A stretch of 9,455 nucleotides of DNA, taken from positions 1,260 through 10,714 of the forward strand of contig DQGF01000181.1 in NCBI GenBank assembly GCA_003525045.1, written 5' to 3'. This stretch comes from Pseudomonas sp. (lineage in GTDB: Bacteria; Pseudomonadota; Gammaproteobacteria; Pseudomonadales; Pseudomonadaceae). Both the position numbers and the translations under genes were made by a program. Below are positions 6,674 to 9,455 of this stretch, in pieces (the stretch's first letter is position 1; each line of letters begins with the position of its first letter). The notes under the pieces were generated by a model. The model saw only the letters and a program-made list of their open reading frames with translations, was not told the origin of the DNA and did not search any database.

Positions 6674-7114
6674 TCAGGCGATGTTGCCGCAGAAAAGATT
6701 GAATCCACCATCTGCCGGACTGGCTCTCAAGACAATGGCATAGCCACCGGAACGAAGCTCGTTCAGCGCCACAGGTGCCTTTTTCGAGAGATGCCATGCA
6801 GGCGACGACATAAGCGCGGTAGTCACCGTCTGATTCATCTCATAAGCAGGCTTTGGACCCAAGCTCTCGCATTTGCCGGGATAGATGTAGGTGTAGACAT
6901 GGAGGGGTAGAGCTGTCCAGTTTGGAACTCTGCCTATGAAGAACGAAACATTGGTTTCGCGCCCCATGGGCGCCAATGTAGCCTGTGCGATATTACCGGC
7001 GTTGTACTGAGTAGCGTTTAGGGGGATGTTGACGATCTGGCTTTCAGTTGTTGTTGCACAGCCCGAGATCCACCCAACCGTTACCACCAACGCCAGCGAG
7101 GAGACGATGTTCAT
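6674..7114 (-). CDS. Putative outer-membrane lipoprotein of unknown function
   Basis: A 146-residue protein I do not recognise. It starts with a short hydrophobic signal and a lipobox ISGC, giving a lipidated Cys19. Residue +2 is alanine, which does not favour inner-membrane retention, so the outer membrane is likely. The mature part is about 127 residues with two further cysteines, Cys82 (in YPGKCESLG) and Cys142 (in LFCGNIA), which could form a disulfide in the periplasm. It is rich in beta-prone stretches such as LHVYTYIYPG and GGYAIVLRASP. A GGAG site seven bases before the ATG at 7114 supports the start, and an extended -10 element lies about 50 bases upstream. It has no operon partner. 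Lipoprotein nature is fairly sure; function is unknown. Confidence 0.8.
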   Translation of the reverse strand: MNIVSSLALVVTVGWISGCATTTESQIVNIPLNATQYNAGNIAQATLAPMGRETNVSFFIGRVPNWTALPLHVYTYIYPGKCESLGPKPAYEMNQTVTTALMSSPAWHLSKKAPVALNELRSGGYAIVLRASPADGGFNLFCGNIA

Positions 7115-7162
7115 CGTAATTCTCCTGATTTGAAAGGATGCGTTGAAGTAATCCCCCGTTAA

Positions 7163-7171
7163 ATTTTAGCA
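7163..7171 (-). promoter_or_regulatory. Extended -10 promoter candidate for the lipoprotein gene
   Basis: On the minus strand TGCTAAAAT matches the extended -10 form (TGn plus a near-consensus hexamer, hexamer at 7163-7168). The expected start near 7156 leaves a leader of about 40 bases before the lipoprotein ATG. No good -35 was found, which such promoters tolerate. Confidence 0.5.
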
Positions 7172-7272
7172 CCCTCGATCGTGAATGATTTTCTTACGAT
7201 GACCGGTCTCCGGCCGGGACGCGGGAATCATTGAGCGTACCTGCTCGGCTGGTAGCGTCATCCGGTACCCAT

Positions 7273-7296
7273 AGCCCGACGCGTGCGGGCTTTTTT
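7273..7296 (+). terminator. Strong intrinsic terminator with no obvious upstream gene
   Basis: AGCCCG (7273-7278) pairs with CGGGCT (7286-7291) and a run of six T ends at 7296. The orientation is plus-strand only, since no T-run follows on the minus strand. No convincing plus-strand gene precedes it between 7115 and 7272, so it may end a short transcript or be left from a lost gene. Confidence 0.85.
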
Positions 7297-7340
7297 CGTT
7301 CCGCCCTGTCACTGCTTCGTCATACCTGTCCAGCACAATG

Positions 7341-7488
7341 CAGTCAGCCAAAGGGATTTGGCTACGTGGATTGAGAGCCGCGTGCCAGGCTCTCTCATTC
7401 GGGCATTCACGGTTTTTAACAAACCGGCGCGTAGTGTTGGTCTGTCACCTCATGGAGACATTTAAGCCCGCTTCGGCGGGTTTTTTTT
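7341..7488 (+). ncRNA. Candidate structured small RNA ending at an intrinsic terminator
   Basis: Four perfect or near-perfect hairpins follow one another on the plus strand. AGCCAAA-GGGA-TTTGGCT lies at 7346-7363. GAGAGCC (7373-7379) pairs with GGCTCTC (7388-7394). CGGTTT (7410-7415) pairs with AAACCG (7421-7426). The terminator stem is at 7467-7480 with eight T after it. No protein gene of credible character reads through in this direction. GGA triplets occur in the first loop, in the linker (7368-7370) and near 7455-7457, which is reminiscent of RsmA/CsrA-binding RNAs, but their number is near what chance gives. No promoter and no RsmX/Y/Z-type upstream element was found, and the 5' end is a guess. 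It may instead be a remnant of a longer transcript. Confidence 0.4.
7464..7488 (+). terminator. Strong intrinsic terminator with TTCG tetraloop
   Basis: CCCGC (7467-7471), loop TTCG, GCGGG (7476-7480), followed by eight T (7481-7488). This is a textbook plus-strand terminator. It faces the 3' end of the SDR pseudogene on the minus strand. It would end the candidate small RNA listed at 7341-7488. Confidence 0.92.
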
Positions 7489-7545
7489 CGCCCAAGCCCG
7501 CCTGGCGCGTGCGGCAATGGGCAGCCTCGTTTCGCCCGTCGGGGC

Positions 7546-8094
7546 TTAGAAGTCGGTGGACACCGACAGCTCGCGCCAGGTCTGCAACTCTGCGGCGACA
7601 AAGCTATTCTTGGCTTCGATCGCCGCGACACAATCACTGCCCAGCGGTAAGCGCAGCGGGGCTTTTCCGCCTCCACCAGGGTGATCATGGCCTGGGCCAG
7701 CTTGTCAGGATCGCCAGGCTGATTCAGGGTCACGGCCTTGGCAATCTTGCGCACCTCACCCGCCGTACTGTCGTAGTCGACAATCGAGGCCGGGGATTCG
7801 ACCAGGGAATTGCCTTCGAGGAATTCGGTACGGAAATAACCGGGCTCGACAATCGTCACTTTGACACCCAGCGGTGCCAACTCGGCGTGTAGCGCCTCGC
7901 TCAAGCCTTCGACGGCAAATTTAGTGGAGCAGTAGACGCCGAAGCCCGGCCCCGATTGGTAACCGCCCACCGAGGAGAGGTTGATCACATGCCCACTGCA
8001 AGCGGCTCGCATGTGCGGCAGGACGGCGCGAGTGACATTCAGCAAGCCGAAGACGTTGGTTTCGTACACCAGTGATGAGCCAGACACGTTTGAA
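7546..8094 (-). pseudogene. SDR oxidoreductase, broken by internal deletion and frameshift
   Basis: Pieces of a classical short-chain dehydrogenase are present in order but cannot make a working enzyme. The N-terminal strand KRVWLITG is encoded at 8068-8091, yet the next codons already read YETNVFGLLN, a segment normally about 95 residues later, and in another frame. The glycine-rich NAD(P)-binding loop and the rest of the Rossmann half are therefore gone. The middle is well kept, with the catalytic serine region INLSS, the YCSTK (YxxxK) site and a KVTIVEPGYFRT segment. Near 7658-7661 (a run of four G on the plus strand) the frame breaks. The usual tail, PLRLPLGSDCVAAIEAK to SVSTDF, continues in another frame and stops at 7546. 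No start codon is visible in the N-terminal frame. Confidence 0.85.
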
Positions 8095-8097
8095 GGT

Positions 8098-8184
8098 AGT
8101 CGTACCCAGACGCAGCCGAAACTGCGGGCTTTTATCGATCTGGCGACCCAATGGATCGCCGGCCAGGGTGGTTTGAGGTACTAG
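8098..8184 (+). pseudogene. C-terminal remnant of a probable LysR-type regulator
   Basis: Twenty-eight codons, beginning SRTQTQPKLRAFIDLATQ and ending WIAGQGGLRY before a TAG at 8182-8184, look like the last helix and tail of a LysR-type transcription factor (PKLRAFIDL is a common C-terminal pattern in the family). The DNA-binding and most of the effector domain are absent. Immediately to the left lies the N-terminal fragment of the SDR gene on the other strand. Divergent LysR-SDR pairs are common, so one deletion of most of the regulator explains the layout. The family call rests on a short segment and is moderate. Confidence 0.55.
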
Positions 8185-9335
8185 GTCCGAGGTTTGAGCA
8201 GGATGTCGGTATAACGCGCCAGAAAGAGCCCGAAGGCTGCACACCAGAGGAACGCCGACAAACCCAACCCGATTCCGGAAAACGGAACGAGCAACACTCG
8301 GCAGACACCGGCGATCGCCAACAAGGCAAAACCCAGAACGATCGCTTTCGAGGGTTGCAACAAGCGCCCGGTATGACCGAGGCTGACCCGCGCAATCATC
8401 GCCAGAATCAGCCCGCCGATCCCGCCCACCGCCAGCGAATGAGTCGCCAGGCTCTGTTGCGGCATCAGGCCTGCGTGCCACAGGGCCATGGCCAATGCTG
8501 CCACCACGAGCCATGCGTAGGCCACGTACAGCGACCACAGCAGCGGCACGCGCCAGATGCCCCGGTCATGCCAGCGCCACAGACGCAGCAAATGCAAACC
8601 GCCGATCAGCAGAAACAACGCTGCCAGCCATAGCCTTGGGATGTCGTTCAATCCGACGACAAACGAAACGGCCGCCAGCAAGCCGCTCAGCAGCAATACT
8701 CGGGTGGGCAATGGATGCACGGCCGGGGCATTAGTGCGATTCAACCCGCGCTGAATGAAGAACGGAATCACTCGCCCACCAATCACACTCATCAGAGCGC
8801 CCACCAGCCACAACGCTGCCAACACACCCCGTCGTTGCAGATCGACGTCGCCGGTCAACATTCCCTCCAGAGTCATGAGCTGACATCCGGACAGGAGCGC
8901 GATCACCATTAGAATCGGATAGTTGTCGCGTTTACCTGCGGCCACCAGATCCCGCCCCAGCACCCACGCCAGCAACGGCAGAAAGGGTATCTGCACGATC
9001 AGCAACAAGGCCGGTTGCACCGGCAGCAGCCAGGCCAACCGAGCCAACAGCCACACCAGCAGCAGTCCGATCAGGGGCCAGCCATTCAAGCCAGGGCGCC
9101 CGGTCCAGTTCGGCACCGCCGTCAGCAGAAATCCGGCAACGATCGCCGTGGCAAAACCGAACGGCATCTCATGCCGATGCCAGGCCAGCATCCCGCCAAC
9201 GGGTTGCGCACCGGGCAACCGTCCGTACAACCACAGCGCCCAGATCGCCACCGCTATCGCGGCAAAGGTGGCGCCTGCCAGAAAAAACGGTCGAAACCCG
9301 AGACTGAACACTGGCGCAGCAGCGAGTCTGCGCAT
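8181..9335 (-). CDS. nnrS: NnrS family membrane protein
   Basis: A 384-residue, very hydrophobic inner-membrane protein with about 12 predicted spanning segments. NnrS proteins are heme- and copper-containing and help cells withstand nitric oxide and nitrosative stress. The family marks are present: FSLGFRPFFL near 10-19, WHRHEMPFGF at 52-61 with histidines that may bind metal, PNWTGRPGLNGWPL from 75, and a late THSLAVGGIGGLILAMIARVSLGHTGR-type stretch with conserved histidines. The ATG at 9335 overlaps the upstream stop (TGATG), so translation is probably coupled; a TTG one codon earlier is the alternative start, and the ribosome site is weak. Its stop overlaps that of the LysR remnant within CTAG. 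In P. aeruginosa nnrS-like PA2662 lies next to ppyR and fhp. Confidence 0.93.
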   Translation of the reverse strand: MRRLAAAPVFSLGFRPFFLAGATFAAIAVAIWALWLYGRLPGAQPVGGMLAWHRHEMPFGFATAIVAGFLLTAVPNWTGRPGLNGWPLIGLLLVWLLARLAWLLPVQPALLLIVQIPFLPLLAWVLGRDLVAAGKRDNYPILMVIALLSGCQLMTLEGMLTGDVDLQRRGVLAALWLVGALMSVIGGRVIPFFIQRGLNRTNAPAVHPLPTRVLLLSGLLAAVSFVVGLNDIPRLWLAALFLLIGGLHLLRLWRWHDRGIWRVPLLWSLYVAYAWLVVAALAMALWHAGLMPQQSLATHSLAVGGIGGLILAMIARVSLGHTGRLLQPSKAIVLGFALLAIAGVCRVLLVPFSGIGLGLSAFLWCAAFGLFLARYTDILLKPRT

Positions 9336-9455
9336 CAAGCCACCACCCCTGCCCGGCGTGCACCCAGTCGGTGCTGGACCAGCAATCGCATCACATAACC
9401 GATTTTGAGCAAGGTCGGGCCGATGATGGTCATCGCATGCATTGACACCAGTGCC
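9335..9455 (-). CDS. ppyR: PpyR-like small membrane protein (partial, N-terminus beyond right edge)
   Basis: Only the last 39 or so codons are in the window. They read LVSMHAMTIIGP, then TLLKIGYVMRLLVQHRLG and a short basic tail ending GVVA. The segment up to the arginine near VMRL is a hydrophobic helix and the tail is positively charged, fitting a cytoplasmic C-terminus. The position directly before nnrS and the SHxxTIxGPTLLKxGYVxRL pattern match, from memory, PpyR of P. aeruginosa (PA2663), a transmembrane protein reported to affect psl and pyoverdine genes. The stop overlaps the nnrS start by one base. The assignment rests on a short tail and synteny, so it is moderate. Confidence 0.55.
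   Translation of the reverse strand, partial: ALVSMHAMTIIGPTLLKIGYVMRLLVQHRLGARRAGVVA

Noticed and set aside
7166..7351. A 61-codon minus-strand frame (possible peptide from the internal MTLPAEQ)
   Set aside because: No good ribosome site, no recognised family, and its end overlaps the lipoprotein promoter candidate. Kept out as too weak.
7341..7488. Assignment of the structured RNA to RsmX, RsmY or RsmZ
   Set aside because: The GGA triplets are too few, and the upstream activating element TGTAAG...CTTACA expected for that family was not found.
7338..7892. A 184-codon plus-strand frame across the terminator and the SDR pseudogene
   Set aside because: It would read through the intrinsic terminator at 7464-7488 and is antisense to the SDR remnant; composition is not protein-like.
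7921..8538. A 205-codon minus-strand frame
   Set aside because: It covers parts of nnrS, the LysR remnant and the SDR N-terminus in the wrong frame for nnrS and joins unrelated pieces; only its short KRVWLITG segment is meaningful, and that belongs to the SDR pseudogene.

Overview
The window looks like chromosomal DNA of a fluorescent-type Pseudomonas. It is GC-rich, it carries Pseudomonas-style REP doublets, and it has a YoaE-type TerC protein and an nnrS gene preceded by what looks like ppyR. This assignment is by recognition; no search was run. Almost all protein genes are on the minus strand.

Layout from left to right. (1) 1-2630: a polar amino-acid ABC importer operon, transcribed right to left as binding protein, permease, permease, ATPase (cut by the left edge), with a GC-rich stem-loop after the binding-protein gene and a palindromic promoter/operator candidate upstream. 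(2) 2631-3525: a RelE-type toxin and its antitoxin, overlapping by 11 bases, with a palindrome at an extended -10 promoter candidate. (3) 3630-5294: a REP doublet (REPIN), then a TerC-CBS-CorC membrane protein of the YoaE family. (4) 5596-6320: a second REPIN with identical arms, then a small cytoplasmic GGDEF protein. (5) 6321-7114: a gene-poor stretch and an unrecognised small lipoprotein. (6) 7115-7490: no convincing protein gene, but two strong plus-strand intrinsic terminators and a run of perfect hairpins that could be a small RNA. (7) 7546-8184: a wrecked locus, with an SDR oxidoreductase gene that has lost its coenzyme-binding region and is frameshifted near its 3' end, abutting a 28-codon tail of a probable LysR regulator on the other strand. 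(8) 8181-9455: nnrS and the 3' end of a ppyR-like gene, overlapping by one base.

How they work together: the importer genes form one transport system. The toxin and antitoxin form a self-regulating pair. NnrS and the PpyR-like protein belong to a nitric-oxide/heme-linked neighbourhood known in P. aeruginosa. The other genes look like independent units. Ordinary core genes dominate. The parts most worth a second look are the structured plus-strand RNA candidate at 7341-7488 and the double deletion scar at 8064-8100. I did not find a clear new multi-gene system.
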